Of a stretch of 64,000 nucleotides of DNA, positions 7,222-17,412 are shown in pieces; position 1 is the first letter of the stretch, and each line of letters starts with the position of its first letter. This stretch comes from UBA4363 sp002393965 (GTDB taxonomy: Bacteria; Bacteroidota; Bacteroidia; Bacteroidales; Paludibacteraceae), in assembly GCA_946542925.1 (NCBI GenBank), contig CAMNLA010000045.1:1-64000 (forward strand), read 5' to 3'. The position numbers and the translations under genes are program-made. A model generated the notes under the pieces. The model was not told the DNA's origin, did no database searches, and was given only the letters and a program-made list of their open reading frames with translations.

Positions 7222-9330
7222 ATGTCGGACAAGGAACTACATACAACCATCTGGAAAAGAGCGATTATCATCTATCTGTTCTGTGCGGTGGCGTGTATGC
7301 TCATCATCGTCCGCATCTACAACATCCAGCACGCGGAGCACCCGCAGTGGATGAGCCTCTCCGACTCGCTGCGCAAGGAAAACATCTCGAAAGACATCCT
7401 GCCGGACCGAGGCAATATCTACGCCGACGACAACCAGTTGCTGGTGGCATCGGTCCCGGTGTATAAGTTAGCCATAGACTTCAAGACCCCTGCCCTGCGA
7501 GAGGACAACGGGAGGCTGTTCAAGGAGAACGTGGACTCGCTTGCCCTGTGTCTGTCCCGCTATCTGGGGGACCAGTCCGCCGCGCAGTACAAGAGCGAGA
7601 TGCAAAAGGGGTACCGTGCGAGGTCGGGTTACTGCGTCCTGTCGCGTCTGACCCTGAATCACGACCAATACAAGCACATACAGACGTTCCCTCTCTTCCG
7701 TCTGGGCTCGAACAAGAGCGGTCTGGTGAGAGACCGGAAAATCAAGCGCATCAAATCATTCGGCATCCTTGCATCGGTGACCCTCGGCAAATACTCCGTG
7801 GACGAAGCCAAAGCCTACAACGGCATTGAGCACGCATACGACAGCATCCTGAGGGGAAGAGCCGGCAAGGGCCACATCGAGCAGATGGCAGGCGCATCGA
7901 TCCTGACGGCGGACATACCTGCCGTCAACGGTTCGGACATCCATACGACGCTGAACGTCTCGATGCAAGACATCTGCGAGAAAGCCCTGATGAAGAAAAT
8001 GCTGGAGGTAAAGGCAGACGAGGGAGCCGTCATCCTCATGGAGACGAAGACGGGTCAGATCAAAGCCATTGCCAACCTGGTCAGGACCGACACGACGGGC
8101 ACCTCCTACTCTGAGAGCAAGAACATCGCCCTAAGGTCGGACATGGAGCCGGGCTCGACCTTCAAGGTGCCAGCCCTGATGGCAGCACTGGAAGACGGGA
8201 CCGTCGCGACGAGCGACTCGGTGGACTGCGGCAACGGCGTGTGGCAGGTGAATCCGAAGATCACCATCAAAGACCACAACACAGGGGAGAAAGCCAATCA
8301 CGTCATCCCGATCGGTCAGGCCATCGTCCGCTCCTCCAACATCGCCATGGGCAAAACGATACTGGAACACTACGACAACAAAAAGAGGGCCATCCACTAC
8401 ATCAACGTCCTGAAGGGGATGGGGGTCGGGCAGCACATCGACTTAGGATTCAAGGGAATGGCCCATGCGCGCATTGAAGGTCCCGAGGAGCGCAAAGACT
8501 GGACGTACACCGACGTGGCATCCATCGCCTACGGATACTCGGTGAACATGCCGCTGCTGTACACGCTCACCTTCTACAACGCCATCGCGAACAACGGAAC
8601 CATGATGAAGCCCTACCTGATCCGCAGCATCACGCGCGACGGAATCGAGGAACGGTCGTTCCAGCCCACGGTCATGAAGAGTTCCATCTGTTCGCAGAAA
8701 ACGCTGAACGCCATACGTGAGATGATGCTCGGCGTAGTGGAAGACGAACACGGAACGGCATCAAGATCCGTCCGGAGCAAATACGTCCGCATAGCCGGAA
8801 AGACGGGAACCGCCCGCTACGACTACAAGAACAACAAGACACCGCATCATCAGATCAGTTTCTGCGGATTCTTCCCGTACGAGCAGCCGCGCTACTCCTG
8901 CATCGTATTCATCAAGAACCCCAAGGCACCCGCTGCCGCAGGTCCGATGGCGGGAGGCGTATTCCGTGAAATCGCCGAGCACCTGATGGCCTCGAAGACG
9001 TACATACCCGTCTCGCAGTACCGCGAAATCGAGAGCGACCATCTGCAGAAAGAAGGCGACACGACAGGGACGGACGTCAGCTACCGCACCTTCGCCCAAC
9101 TGGAAGACATCACAAAAGAAGGGAAGAAGCGGTTCCTGCATGCCGCGACGAAGACCAAGGCAAACCAGACCCCGGACTGCATGCACCTGGGGCTGAAAGA
9201 TGCCATCTACCTGGCCGAGAGCCGGAGGCTCATACCCCGCGTCAGCGGTCGGGGCAAAGTATATAAACAGATTCCCGCAGCAGGGACTCCGCTACGGCGG
9301 AACAGCGTCCTGCAGCTATACCTTAAATAA
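7222..9330 (+). CDS. ftsI: Septal peptidoglycan transpeptidase FtsI (PBP3) with C-terminal PASTA domain
   Basis: A class B penicillin-binding protein of 702 residues that crosslinks septal peptidoglycan. It has a short cytoplasmic start, one transmembrane helix at about 13-31, the PBP dimerisation region with DRGNIYADD near 62-70, and a transpeptidase domain with catalytic S312-TFK, S371-S-N and K527-TGT. The last roughly 60 residues (DAIYLAESRRLIPRV and VYKQIPAAGTPL) have the PASTA pattern seen in Bacteroidetes FtsI. It lies 15 bp after ftsL, and murE follows 7 bp later. Confidence 0.96.
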   Translation: MSDKELHTTIWKRAIIIYLFCAVACMLIIVRIYNIQHAEHPQWMSLSDSLRKENISKDILPDRGNIYADDNQLLVASVPVYKLAIDFKTPALREDNGRLFKENVDSLALCLSRYLGDQSAAQYKSEMQKGYRARSGYCVLSRLTLNHDQYKHIQTFPLFRLGSNKSGLVRDRKIKRIKSFGILASVTLGKYSVDEAKAYNGIEHAYDSILRGRAGKGHIEQMAGASILTADIPAVNGSDIHTTLNVSMQDICEKALMKKMLEVKADEGAVILMETKTGQIKAIANLVRTDTTGTSYSESKNIALRSDMEPGSTFKVPALMAALEDGTVATSDSVDCGNGVWQVNPKITIKDHNTGEKANHVIPIGQAIVRSSNIAMGKTILEHYDNKKRAIHYINVLKGMGVGQHIDLGFKGMAHARIEGPEERKDWTYTDVASIAYGYSVNMPLLYTLTFYNAIANNGTMMKPYLIRSITRDGIEERSFQPTVMKSSICSQKTLNAIREMMLGVVEDEHGTASRSVRSKYVRIAGKTGTARYDYKNNKTPHHQISFCGFFPYEQPRYSCIVFIKNPKAPAAAGPMAGGVFREIAEHLMASKTYIPVSQYREIESDHLQKEGDTTGTDVSYRTFAQLEDITKEGKKRFLHAATKTKANQTPDCMHLGLKDAIYLAESRRLIPRVSGRGKVYKQIPAAGTPLRRNSVLQLYLK

Positions 9331-9337
9331 CACCGTC

Positions 9338-10792
9338 ATGAAACTCTCAGCACTGCTTCAGAACATTGAAGTCGAAACCATCGTCGGAAACAAGGACACC
9401 GAGATCCAGTCCATCGCCTTCGACTCGCGAAAGGTGGGTAAAGGGACGTTGTTCGCAGCCATCAAAGGGACGGCGTCCGACGGTCATGACTATATCGAAA
9501 AAGCCATTGCAGCCGGAGCCAACGTCATCGTACACGAAAGCGAGACCGAAAAAAAGCAAGAGGGCATCACGTACGTACGCGTCAAGGACTCGGCAGAGGC
9601 CCTGGCGCTGCTGTCATCGAACTTCTACGGCAACCCGTCGAGGAAACTGACCTTGGTGGGAGTCACCGGAACCAATGGAAAAACGACGACCGCCACACTG
9701 CTCTACCAACTGCTGCGCAGATTCGGGCACAAAGCCGGATTGCTGTCCACCGTCGTCAACTACGTGGACGAGGAAGCAGTCCCTGCCACCCACACGACCC
9801 CGGACCCCATCGCCCTAAACGAGCTGCTCGCACGGATGGTGGAAGCCCACTGCGAGTATGCCTTCATGGAGGTATCGTCCCATTCCATCGTACAGAAGCG
9901 AATCGGCGGGCTGGACTTCGACGGCGGCATCTTCACCAATATCACACGTGACCATATTGACTACCACAAAACGTTCGACAACTACCTGAAAGCCAAGAAG
10001 GCGTTCTTTGACAACCTGAAAAAGGAAGCCTTTGCCGTCACGAACATTGACGACAAAAACGGCTTGCAGATGCTCGCCAACTGCCGTGCGGCGCACAAGA
10101 CCTATTCCACCCGTTCGGCGGCAGACTTCAAGGGAAGGATCCTGGAAGAGGACTTCGACGGGATGATGCTGAACATCAACAACAACGAGATCCACGTGCC
10201 GTTCATCGGCCGTTTTAACGTATATAACCTGCTGGCGGTGTTCGGCACGGCGGTGTGTCTGGGTCTGGACCCCCAGGAGTCGCTGCGTCACATCTCAGCC
10301 CTGAGAGCCGTGTCCGGACGTTTCGAGACCATCCGTGCGCCGAAGGGCTATACGGCGATCGTCGATTACGCCCACACGCCTGACGCGTTGCAGAACGTCC
10401 TGGCGACAATCAACGACATCCGTCTCTCGCGACGTGACAGCGGGAGGCTGATTGCCGTCGTAGGTTGCGGCGGAGACCGGGACAAGGGCAAGCGTCCGAT
10501 GATGGCCAAGGAAGCCGTGAACGGAGCAGACCAAGTGATCCTGACATCGGACAACCCGCGGCACGAAGACCCAGAGGCCATCCTCAACGACATGCTGGCG
10601 GGTCTGGACGAGGAAGACAGGAGAAAAACACTCGTCATCACAGACCGCAGGCAAGCCATACGGACGGCCTGCACGCTGGCACAGGCGAAGGACGTCATCC
10701 TGGTTGCCGGCAAAGGACATGAGGACTATCAGATCATCGGCGACGTCAAGCACCACTTCGACGACCACGAAGAGATCCGTTCGTGCTTCTGA
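9338..10792 (+). CDS. murE: UDP-MurNAc-tripeptide synthetase MurE, meso-DAP type
   Basis: MurE adds the third stem-peptide residue to UDP-MurNAc-L-Ala-D-Glu in the cytoplasm. The 484-residue protein has the ATP-binding GVTGTNGKTTT at 108-118, the central Mur ligase domain, and the specificity motif DNPR at 405-408, which marks meso-diaminopimelate rather than lysine as the substrate. The start is the ATG at 9338, 7 bp after the ftsI stop. The longer frame from 9200 overlaps ftsI and lacks family similarity. Confidence 0.96.
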   Translation: MKLSALLQNIEVETIVGNKDTEIQSIAFDSRKVGKGTLFAAIKGTASDGHDYIEKAIAAGANVIVHESETEKKQEGITYVRVKDSAEALALLSSNFYGNPSRKLTLVGVTGTNGKTTTATLLYQLLRRFGHKAGLLSTVVNYVDEEAVPATHTTPDPIALNELLARMVEAHCEYAFMEVSSHSIVQKRIGGLDFDGGIFTNITRDHIDYHKTFDNYLKAKKAFFDNLKKEAFAVTNIDDKNGLQMLANCRAAHKTYSTRSAADFKGRILEEDFDGMMLNINNNEIHVPFIGRFNVYNLLAVFGTAVCLGLDPQESLRHISALRAVSGRFETIRAPKGYTAIVDYAHTPDALQNVLATINDIRLSRRDSGRLIAVVGCGGDRDKGKRPMMAKEAVNGADQVILTSDNPRHEDPEAILNDMLAGLDEEDRRKTLVITDRRQAIRTACTLAQAKDVILVAGKGHEDYQIIGDVKHHFDDHEEIRSCF

Positions 10793-10832
10793 AAACAAAA
10801 AACAAACAAACACATAATAAGAATACGCAAGC

Positions 10833-12095
10833 ATGCTCTACTACCTTTTTCACTATCTGGACTCCTATGACCTGCCAGGAGCAGGAATGTTCAACTACAT
10901 CTCCTTCCGTGCGGGTCTGGCATTCATCTTCTCGCTGTTCATCGCGACATGGTTCGGAATGCGCATCATCCACTATCTGCAACGCAAGCAGATCGGAGAG
11001 ACCATCCGAGACCTCGGTCTGGAGGGTCAGATGAAAAAGAAAGGGACTCCGACGATGGGAGGCGTCATCATCATCCTCGCCATCCTCGTGCCGACGCTCT
11101 TCTTTGCCAAGTTAGGCAACATATACATCATCCTGATGCTGGTCACGACGGTGTGGCTGGGAGTCATCGGGTTCACGGACGACTACATCAAAGTATTCCG
11201 CCACAACAAAGACGGCATGCACGGACGTACCAAAATCATCGGTCAGGTGGGTCTGGGACTGATCGTAGGCCTGACGCTGTATCTCTCCCCGAGCGCGGTC
11301 ATACAGGAGAACGTCTCCACCTACGTCGATCCGGTCACACACCAGACAGAAGTAAAATACAGCACCGAATCCATCAAATCGACGCAGACGACCATCCCAT
11401 TCCTCAAGAACCACAACCTGGACTATGCCGAAGCCTTCCATTTCCTCGGCAAACACAAGCAGGAAGCCGGCTGGATACTCTTTGTACTGATTACCATCTT
11501 CATCGTGACAGCCGTCTCGAACGGGGCGAACCTGACCGACGGACTGGACGGGCTGGCGACAGGCACATCGGCCATCCAGGGTGCCACACTCGGCATACTT
11601 GCCTACGTCTCGGGCAACATCAACTATGCGGGATATCTGAACATCATGTATATCCCGGGAGCCGGTGAGATGGTGATCTACGCCGCCGCATTCATGGGAG
11701 CCACCATCGGATTCCTATGGTACAACACCTATCCTGCGCAAGTCTTCATGGGTGACACCGGTTCGCTTACCCTGGGCGGAATCATCGCCGTGTTTGCCAT
11801 CGCCCTGCACAAGGAACTGCTCATCCCGATACTGTGTGGAATATTCCTCGTAGAGAACCTGTCCGTCATCCTACAGGTATCGTACTTCAAATTTACGAGA
11901 AAAAAATACGGAGAAGGGAGGCGCATCTTCAAGATGACGCCGTTGCATCACCACTTCCAGGAGCCTGCAGGAACGGTCAAGGCCCTGTTCCAAAAGCCCA
12001 AGCAGGCCTTGCCTGAGTCCAAAATAGTCGCGCGATTCTGGATCATCTGCCTGATCCTGGCCGCACTGACCATCATCACATTGAAAATCAGATAA
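10833..12095 (+). CDS. mraY: Phospho-MurNAc-pentapeptide transferase MraY
   Basis: MraY moves phospho-MurNAc-pentapeptide onto undecaprenyl phosphate to form lipid I on the inner membrane. The 420-residue protein has about ten transmembrane helices, the GTPTMGG loop at 71-77, D116-D117 (FTDDYIKV), the NLTDGLDGLA motif and the MTPLHHHF loop. It is longer than the roughly 360 residues usual in proteobacteria because of an insertion of about 60 residues around 150-210, as in other Bacteroidetes. A 40-bp gap separates it from murE. Confidence 0.97.
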   Translation: MLYYLFHYLDSYDLPGAGMFNYISFRAGLAFIFSLFIATWFGMRIIHYLQRKQIGETIRDLGLEGQMKKKGTPTMGGVIIILAILVPTLFFAKLGNIYIILMLVTTVWLGVIGFTDDYIKVFRHNKDGMHGRTKIIGQVGLGLIVGLTLYLSPSAVIQENVSTYVDPVTHQTEVKYSTESIKSTQTTIPFLKNHNLDYAEAFHFLGKHKQEAGWILFVLITIFIVTAVSNGANLTDGLDGLATGTSAIQGATLGILAYVSGNINYAGYLNIMYIPGAGEMVIYAAAFMGATIGFLWYNTYPAQVFMGDTGSLTLGGIIAVFAIALHKELLIPILCGIFLVENLSVILQVSYFKFTRKKYGEGRRIFKMTPLHHHFQEPAGTVKALFQKPKQALPESKIVARFWIICLILAALTIITLKIR

Positions 12096-12128
12096 CCAGA
12101 TCGTATCATCAAAGAAAGAAAAAACGGA

Positions 12129-13478
12129 ATGAACGAACAAAAGAAAATAGTAGTCCTCGGTGCCGGAGAATCGGGTGTAGGGGCCGCCGTACTTGCACAG
12201 AAGAAAGGCTTTGACGTGTTTGTCTCCGACTCCTCTCCCATCAAGGAAAGCTACCGCTCGATGCTCATCCAAAAGGGAATCGAGTACGAAGAGGGGCATC
12301 ACTCGGAAGAGAGAATCCTGTCGGCAGACGAAATCATCAAATCGCCCGGCATACCGAACGATGCTCCCATGATTATCCAAGTCACGGAGAAAGGCATTCC
12401 CGTCATTTCGGAGATCGAGTTTGCGGGGCGATATACCGATGCAAAAATGATCTGCATCACCGGTTCCAACGGCAAGACAACCACGACGATGCTGACCTAC
12501 CACCTGCTCTCGTCGGCAGGACTGAACGTGGGGCTGGCAGGGAACGTGGGCAAGAGCCTGGCCCTGCAGGTGGCAGAGGGAGAGCATGACTGCTACGTCA
12601 TTGAACTCTCGAGTTTTCAGTTGGACAACATGTACGACTTCAAAGCAGACATTGCCATCCTGCTGAACATCACGCCGGACCATCTGGACCGATACGACCA
12701 TCAGTTCCAGAACTACGTAGATGCCAAATTCCGCATCACACGCAATCAGACATCCGATGACGCCTTCATCTATTGGAACGACGACCCTGTCATCCGAAAA
12801 GAACTGGAAAAACACGGCAGCGAAATAAAAGCCACCCGTTATCCGTTCTCCCTGCGTCATGAACCGGGAGTACGTGCCTATATCGAGAGTCTGCAACTGG
12901 TCATCGAAACCCACAAAGACAAATTCCAGATGCCGGTACAGGAACTCGCCCTTCCGGGAGAGCACAACACCTACAACTCAATGGCAGCCGGACTGTCTGC
13001 CCGACTGATGGACCTGAGCAAGGAAAACGTACGTCGTTCGCTCTCCGACTTCAAGGGTGTGGAACACCGAATCGAATACATAGCGACCGTGGCCGGAGTG
13101 CGATACATCAACGACTCGAAAGCCACCAACGTGAACTCGTGCTGGTATGCCCTGAAATCGATGACCACACCTGTAGTCCTGATCCTTGGAGGAAAGGACA
13201 AGGGGAATGACTATTCCGAGATAGAAGACCTGGTCAGAGAGAAAGTTCACGCCCTTGTCTTCCTGGGAGTTGACAACCGCAAGTTGCACGCTTTCTTTGA
13301 CGGTAAAGTGGAGCACATCGCAGAAGCTCATTCCATGAAAGAATGTATCGAGCAGTGTCAGAGAATGGCACGAAAAGGCGACACCGTGTTGCTCTCACCC
13401 TGTTGTGCGAGCTTCGACCTCTTCTCGAGCTACGAAGACCGTGGCGACCAGTTCCGCAACTGCGTGAAGAACCTGTAA
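12129..13478 (+). CDS. murD: UDP-MurNAc-L-alanine--D-glutamate ligase MurD
   Basis: MurD adds D-glutamate to UDP-MurNAc-L-Ala. The 449-residue protein begins with a Rossmann motif (VVLGAGESGVGAA, residues 8-20), has the P-loop TGSNGKTTTT at about 111-120, NITPDHLDRY in the central domain, and INDSKATNVNS plus LILGGKDKGNDY in the C-terminal domain. It lies in the usual place between mraY and ftsW. Confidence 0.97.
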   Translation: MNEQKKIVVLGAGESGVGAAVLAQKKGFDVFVSDSSPIKESYRSMLIQKGIEYEEGHHSEERILSADEIIKSPGIPNDAPMIIQVTEKGIPVISEIEFAGRYTDAKMICITGSNGKTTTTMLTYHLLSSAGLNVGLAGNVGKSLALQVAEGEHDCYVIELSSFQLDNMYDFKADIAILLNITPDHLDRYDHQFQNYVDAKFRITRNQTSDDAFIYWNDDPVIRKELEKHGSEIKATRYPFSLRHEPGVRAYIESLQLVIETHKDKFQMPVQELALPGEHNTYNSMAAGLSARLMDLSKENVRRSLSDFKGVEHRIEYIATVAGVRYINDSKATNVNSCWYALKSMTTPVVLILGGKDKGNDYSEIEDLVREKVHALVFLGVDNRKLHAFFDGKVEHIAEAHSMKECIEQCQRMARKGDTVLLSPCCASFDLFSSYEDRGDQFRNCVKNL

Positions 13479-13508
13479 GACAAAATTCCTCAGAGTGTTC
13501 AGAAAATA

Positions 13509-14906
13509 ATGACAGAAGAAAACGGACATCCATCCAAGAACGCAGAAGCGTCAGTCCCAAAACAAGAGGGACGCAAAATGAGCGACGCCAGCAACTTCCT
13601 GCAACGGGTCTTCATCGGAGACCGGATCATATGGGTCATGCTGGCAGGGCTGTTTTTTGTGTCCTTTCTCGTCATTTACAGTGCGACAAGCCAGTTTGTC
13701 GTCAACAAGGCGAATGACTACAAGGAAGCGGTCAGTCACGGAGGTTTTCTCCTCGCCTGTCTGATCGGAGCCCTGCTATCCGTCCATTACCTCCAACCGA
13801 AGCACTTCAGAAACGCAATCCTCGGCATATTCATCCTCGCCATCTTATTGCTGAGCATCCTATTCCTGGGGTTGAACATCCATCTACAAATCGGAGGGTT
13901 CCCCTTGTTCGGCGTAGTGAGCGAAAACAATGCCTCCCGATGGATCAGCCTGTTCGGCATCACATTCCAACCATCGGAATTAGCGAAAATCGGATTGGTT
14001 GCCTCCATTGCCCATATCCTGACCGTCCAACCAACGAGAAGGCTCATCCAATGGCCCGTCGAGAAGTTGAGAAACTGGGGAAAATTCCAGGTGCTGACGG
14101 AAAAGAAACAGATACAGATTGTCCGCTTTCTCCTTGCACTGCTACCGATTATTCTCTTCGACATCCTGATTGTCAAAGAAAACCTGTCGACAGCCATGTT
14201 GTTCGGATTTATCGGCATGATCATCATCTTTCTCTCCGGCGTGTGGGACAAAGCGATACTGTGGCTCTTCCTGGCCTTGACACTCATCGGAGCCATCGGC
14301 GTGGTCACCATCCACAACATGGACCTGGACGATGCGCAGAACTCATCACTGAAACGACTGTCCACGTGGAAAACGCGTATTGACGAATTTGCCGGAGGAG
14401 ACAAATACGACTACAACGCGAAGAGCATGCAGATCATCCATTCGCAGATTGCCATCGCCAGAGGCGAAACCTTCGGCATGGGCCCGGGCAACAGCATCGA
14501 GCGGTCGAAACTGCCACAAGCATACGCCGACTTCGTATTTGCCATCTTCGTCGAAGAGTACGGGTTCATAGCAAGCCTGTTCCTGATCGGACTATACCTC
14601 ACACTTTTCTACCGTTGCGGCATCATTGCAAGGAGGACGAAGGATCCCTATCTTGCCCTGCTGGTATTCGGACTGGGGGCATTCATCGTCGTTCAGGCAC
14701 TTATGTCCATTGCCGTCACCGTACACCTCGGACCCGTCACGGGACAGCCGCTACCGCTCATCTCAAGAGGAAAATCCGCCATACTCATCACCTGCTTCAG
14801 TATTGCCTGCATCCAAAAAATTGCATACATTAGCAAGCAGGAACAAAAGAAAGAAGACTCGAGTACGGACACAGCTGAAAACGAAATTAAAACTCCTATC
14901 CTATGA
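13509..14906 (+). CDS. ftsW: Lipid II polymerase / cell division protein FtsW
   Basis: A SEDS-family peptidoglycan glycosyltransferase of the divisome, 465 residues with about ten transmembrane helices. Family motifs seen are SASRWI-like NNASRWISLFG, FQPSELAKIGLV, KENLSTAMLF and the C-terminal TGQPLPLISRGKSAIL. Two starts are possible: ATG at 13509, or ATG at 13578 (MSDASNFLQRV), which has GAGGGA about 8 bases upstream; the first 23 residues of the longer form are hydrophilic and unconserved-looking. The stop overlaps the murG start as ATGA. Confidence 0.95.
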   Translation: MTEENGHPSKNAEASVPKQEGRKMSDASNFLQRVFIGDRIIWVMLAGLFFVSFLVIYSATSQFVVNKANDYKEAVSHGGFLLACLIGALLSVHYLQPKHFRNAILGIFILAILLLSILFLGLNIHLQIGGFPLFGVVSENNASRWISLFGITFQPSELAKIGLVASIAHILTVQPTRRLIQWPVEKLRNWGKFQVLTEKKQIQIVRFLLALLPIILFDILIVKENLSTAMLFGFIGMIIIFLSGVWDKAILWLFLALTLIGAIGVVTIHNMDLDDAQNSSLKRLSTWKTRIDEFAGGDKYDYNAKSMQIIHSQIAIARGETFGMGPGNSIERSKLPQAYADFVFAIFVEEYGFIASLFLIGLYLTLFYRCGIIARRTKDPYLALLVFGLGAFIVVQALMSIAVTVHLGPVTGQPLPLISRGKSAILITCFSIACIQKIAYISKQEQKKEDSSTDTAENEIKTPIL

Positions 14907-16009
14907 AAAAAAATCCACATATCATCGTCAGTGGAGGAGGAACTGGCGGGCACATCTTCCCAGCCATATCCATTGCCAATGCCCTGAAAGAAAAATGTCC
15001 CGATGCTGAGATATTATTTGTCGGAGCGGAAGGACGCATGGAAATGGAACGGGTCCCATCTGCCGGATACAAAATCATCGGACTCCCGATCTCCGGCTTT
15101 GACCGCAAGAATCCAGCGGCCAACATCAAGGTGGTCATCCGACTGATCAAAAGTCTATGGAAAGCACGGAAAATCGTCCGTGAATTCAGACCTGACGTGG
15201 CAGTGGGAGTCGGCGGATATGCAAGTGGCGCCGCACTCAGAGCCGCCAACTGGGCCGGTGTTCCGACCCTCCTTCAAGAGCAAAACTCCTATGCGGGAGT
15301 AACCAACAAGCTGCTGGCACAAAAAGCCGCACGCATCTGTGTCGCCTACGAGGGAATGGAGCGGTTCTTTCCTGCGGAGAAAATCATTCTGACCGGCAAT
15401 CCTGTACGACAAAACCTGACAGAGAAAGTCAACAGAGACGAGGCCTATTCCTTCTTCGGATTCGATGCCAAGAAGCGAACCATTGTGATCATGGGAGGCA
15501 GTCTTGGAGCAAGAACCATCAACCAGAGCGTCATTGCCAAACTGAAAGAAATCAGTGAAGAAAAGGACATACAACTCCTGTGGCAAACGGGTAAGTACTA
15601 TATCGAAAATGCGCAAAAAGAAGCGGAGCCGTACCTATCCGACCGACTCATCGTCACTCCATTCATTACCCGCATGGACTATGCGTATGCCATCGCTGAC
15701 CTGGTTATCTCACGTGCCGGAGCGAGTTCGATTTCCGAGTTATGTCTGCTGGGGAAAGCATCGATACTCGTCCCATCCCCCAACGTGGCGGAAGACCATC
15801 AGACAAAGAATGCCCTGGCCCTATCATCGCGTAACGCCGCCATCATGATTAAAGACAGTCAAGCCGTAGAAGAGCTGATGCCAACAGCTATCAAGACAAT
15901 AAAAGACGAGGAGAAACTCTCTGAACTACGTCAAAACATACTTACATTAGCACAAGAAGACTCAGCCAACCGCATCGCTGACGAAGTATTGAAACTGATC
16001 AAAGACTGA
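14903..16009 (+). CDS. murG: UDP-GlcNAc--MurNAc-pentapeptide-PP-undecaprenol GlcNAc transferase MurG
   Basis: MurG adds GlcNAc to lipid I to give lipid II at the inner face of the inner membrane. The 368-residue GT28 protein has the N-terminal GGGTGGHIFPA loop at about 10-20, VGGYASGA near 99, the NPVR motif in the hinge region, and GSLGARTIN plus ISRAGASSISEL with SPNVAEDHQTKNA in the nucleotide-binding domain. Its ATG overlaps the ftsW stop by 4 bases, which suggests translational coupling. Confidence 0.97.
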   Translation: MKKNPHIIVSGGGTGGHIFPAISIANALKEKCPDAEILFVGAEGRMEMERVPSAGYKIIGLPISGFDRKNPAANIKVVIRLIKSLWKARKIVREFRPDVAVGVGGYASGAALRAANWAGVPTLLQEQNSYAGVTNKLLAQKAARICVAYEGMERFFPAEKIILTGNPVRQNLTEKVNRDEAYSFFGFDAKKRTIVIMGGSLGARTINQSVIAKLKEISEEKDIQLLWQTGKYYIENAQKEAEPYLSDRLIVTPFITRMDYAYAIADLVISRAGASSISELCLLGKASILVPSPNVAEDHQTKNALALSSRNAAIMIKDSQAVEELMPTAIKTIKDEEKLSELRQNILTLAQEDSANRIADEVLKLIKD

Positions 16010-16012
16010 GGT

Positions 16013-17401
16013 ATGACCGAAAGCACAAAATATGACAACTACTATTTTCTCGGAATCGGAGGGATAGGCATGTCTGCCCTGGCTCGCTATTTCAAATCGA
16101 AGGGAGCCAACGTGGCCGGGTACGACCGCACACGCAGTGCGCTATGCAAGGAGTTGGAGAAACAAGGCATTCAAATTACCTATTCAGAGACCATAGACCA
16201 GATTCCACTCCGCTATCAAAACAAAGCGAACACCCTGGTCGTATTTACACCTGCCGTTCCCAAAGAAAACGAGCAGCGTACGTGGTTTGAGTCGCAAGGA
16301 TTCGAAGTCTATAAGAGAGCACAAGTCTTAGGTCTTATTACCCGAAATGCCAAAGGACTGTGCGTCTCCGGAACGCACGGAAAGACAACCACCTGCAACA
16401 TGATTGCCAACATCCTTTTCCAGACAGAGAAGGGATGCAATGCCTTTCTCGGCGGAATATCCAAAAATTTCAACACCAACCTGCTTCTCTCGGAAAAGAC
16501 CGATTACACCGTCATTGAGGCTGATGAATTCGACCGATCATTCCATCAACTGAGACCCTATATAGCAGTCATCACGGCAGCAGATGCTGACCATCTGGAC
16601 GTATACGGGACTCTGGATGCCGTACATGAAAGTTTTGAGCACTTTACCTCCCTCATACAGCCCGGTGGAGCGTTATTGCTCAAAAAGGGCGTAGAGGTAC
16701 ATCCACGACTTCAGAAGGCAGTCCGTTTATTCTCCTATGCGGCAGAAAAGAAAGAGGGGGAGACAGTAGACTATTATGCCGAAAACATTCATATAGAGGA
16801 CAATACCATCGTGTTTGACTTCCACTCGCCTGTCGGTCAGATCCAAAACGTGAAACTGGGAGTGCCCGTCCGGATCAACGTAGAAAATGCCGTCGCAGCC
16901 ATTGCAGTGTGTCAGCTCTGCGGAGCCAGTGACGAAGAAATCGTCAAGGGCATTGCGACCTTTTCCGGAACACGACGACGCTTTGAGAAACACGGAACGC
17001 ACATCATTGATGACTATGCCCATCACCCTGCTGAACTGAGAGCCACCATCGAATCAGCTCAATATCTGTATGGTGGCAAAAAGATATTAGGATTATTTCA
17101 GCCACACCTATATTCCCGCACACGGGATCTGGCTAAGGAATTTGCTTCATCACTTTCCTTATTGGACGACGTCCTGCTCCTTCCCATCTATCCCGCCAGA
17201 GAGTTGCCAATTGAAGGGGTGAGTTCCGGAATCATCCTGGACCAGATCACGACGGCAAAGAAAGCAATCGTAGAAAAGAAAGACCTCCTAAAAGAACTGG
17301 ACAAGCACGACTTCGATCTACTACTGACCATAGGTGCCGGAGACATTGACCTACTTCTCCCCGATTTGGAAAGATACATGACAGCCCGATTCGGGAAATA
17401 A
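16013..17401 (+). CDS. murC: UDP-MurNAc--L-alanine ligase MurC
   Basis: MurC adds L-alanine to UDP-MurNAc, the first stem-peptide step. The 462-residue protein has the N-terminal GIGGIGMSALA Rossmann loop, the P-loop SGTHGKTTT at about 119-127, EADEFDRSFH in the central domain, DDYAHHPAELRAT and the LFQPHLYSRT motif at the C-terminal side. It begins 3 bp after the murG stop. murB, murF and ddl are not found near it and must lie elsewhere. Confidence 0.97.
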   Translation: MTESTKYDNYYFLGIGGIGMSALARYFKSKGANVAGYDRTRSALCKELEKQGIQITYSETIDQIPLRYQNKANTLVVFTPAVPKENEQRTWFESQGFEVYKRAQVLGLITRNAKGLCVSGTHGKTTTCNMIANILFQTEKGCNAFLGGISKNFNTNLLLSEKTDYTVIEADEFDRSFHQLRPYIAVITAADADHLDVYGTLDAVHESFEHFTSLIQPGGALLLKKGVEVHPRLQKAVRLFSYAAEKKEGETVDYYAENIHIEDNTIVFDFHSPVGQIQNVKLGVPVRINVENAVAAIAVCQLCGASDEEIVKGIATFSGTRRRFEKHGTHIIDDYAHHPAELRATIESAQYLYGGKKILGLFQPHLYSRTRDLAKEFASSLSLLDDVLLLPIYPARELPIEGVSSGIILDQITTAKKAIVEKKDLLKELDKHDFDLLLTIGAGDIDLLLPDLERYMTARFGK

Positions 17402-17412
17402 AATCAAATAAG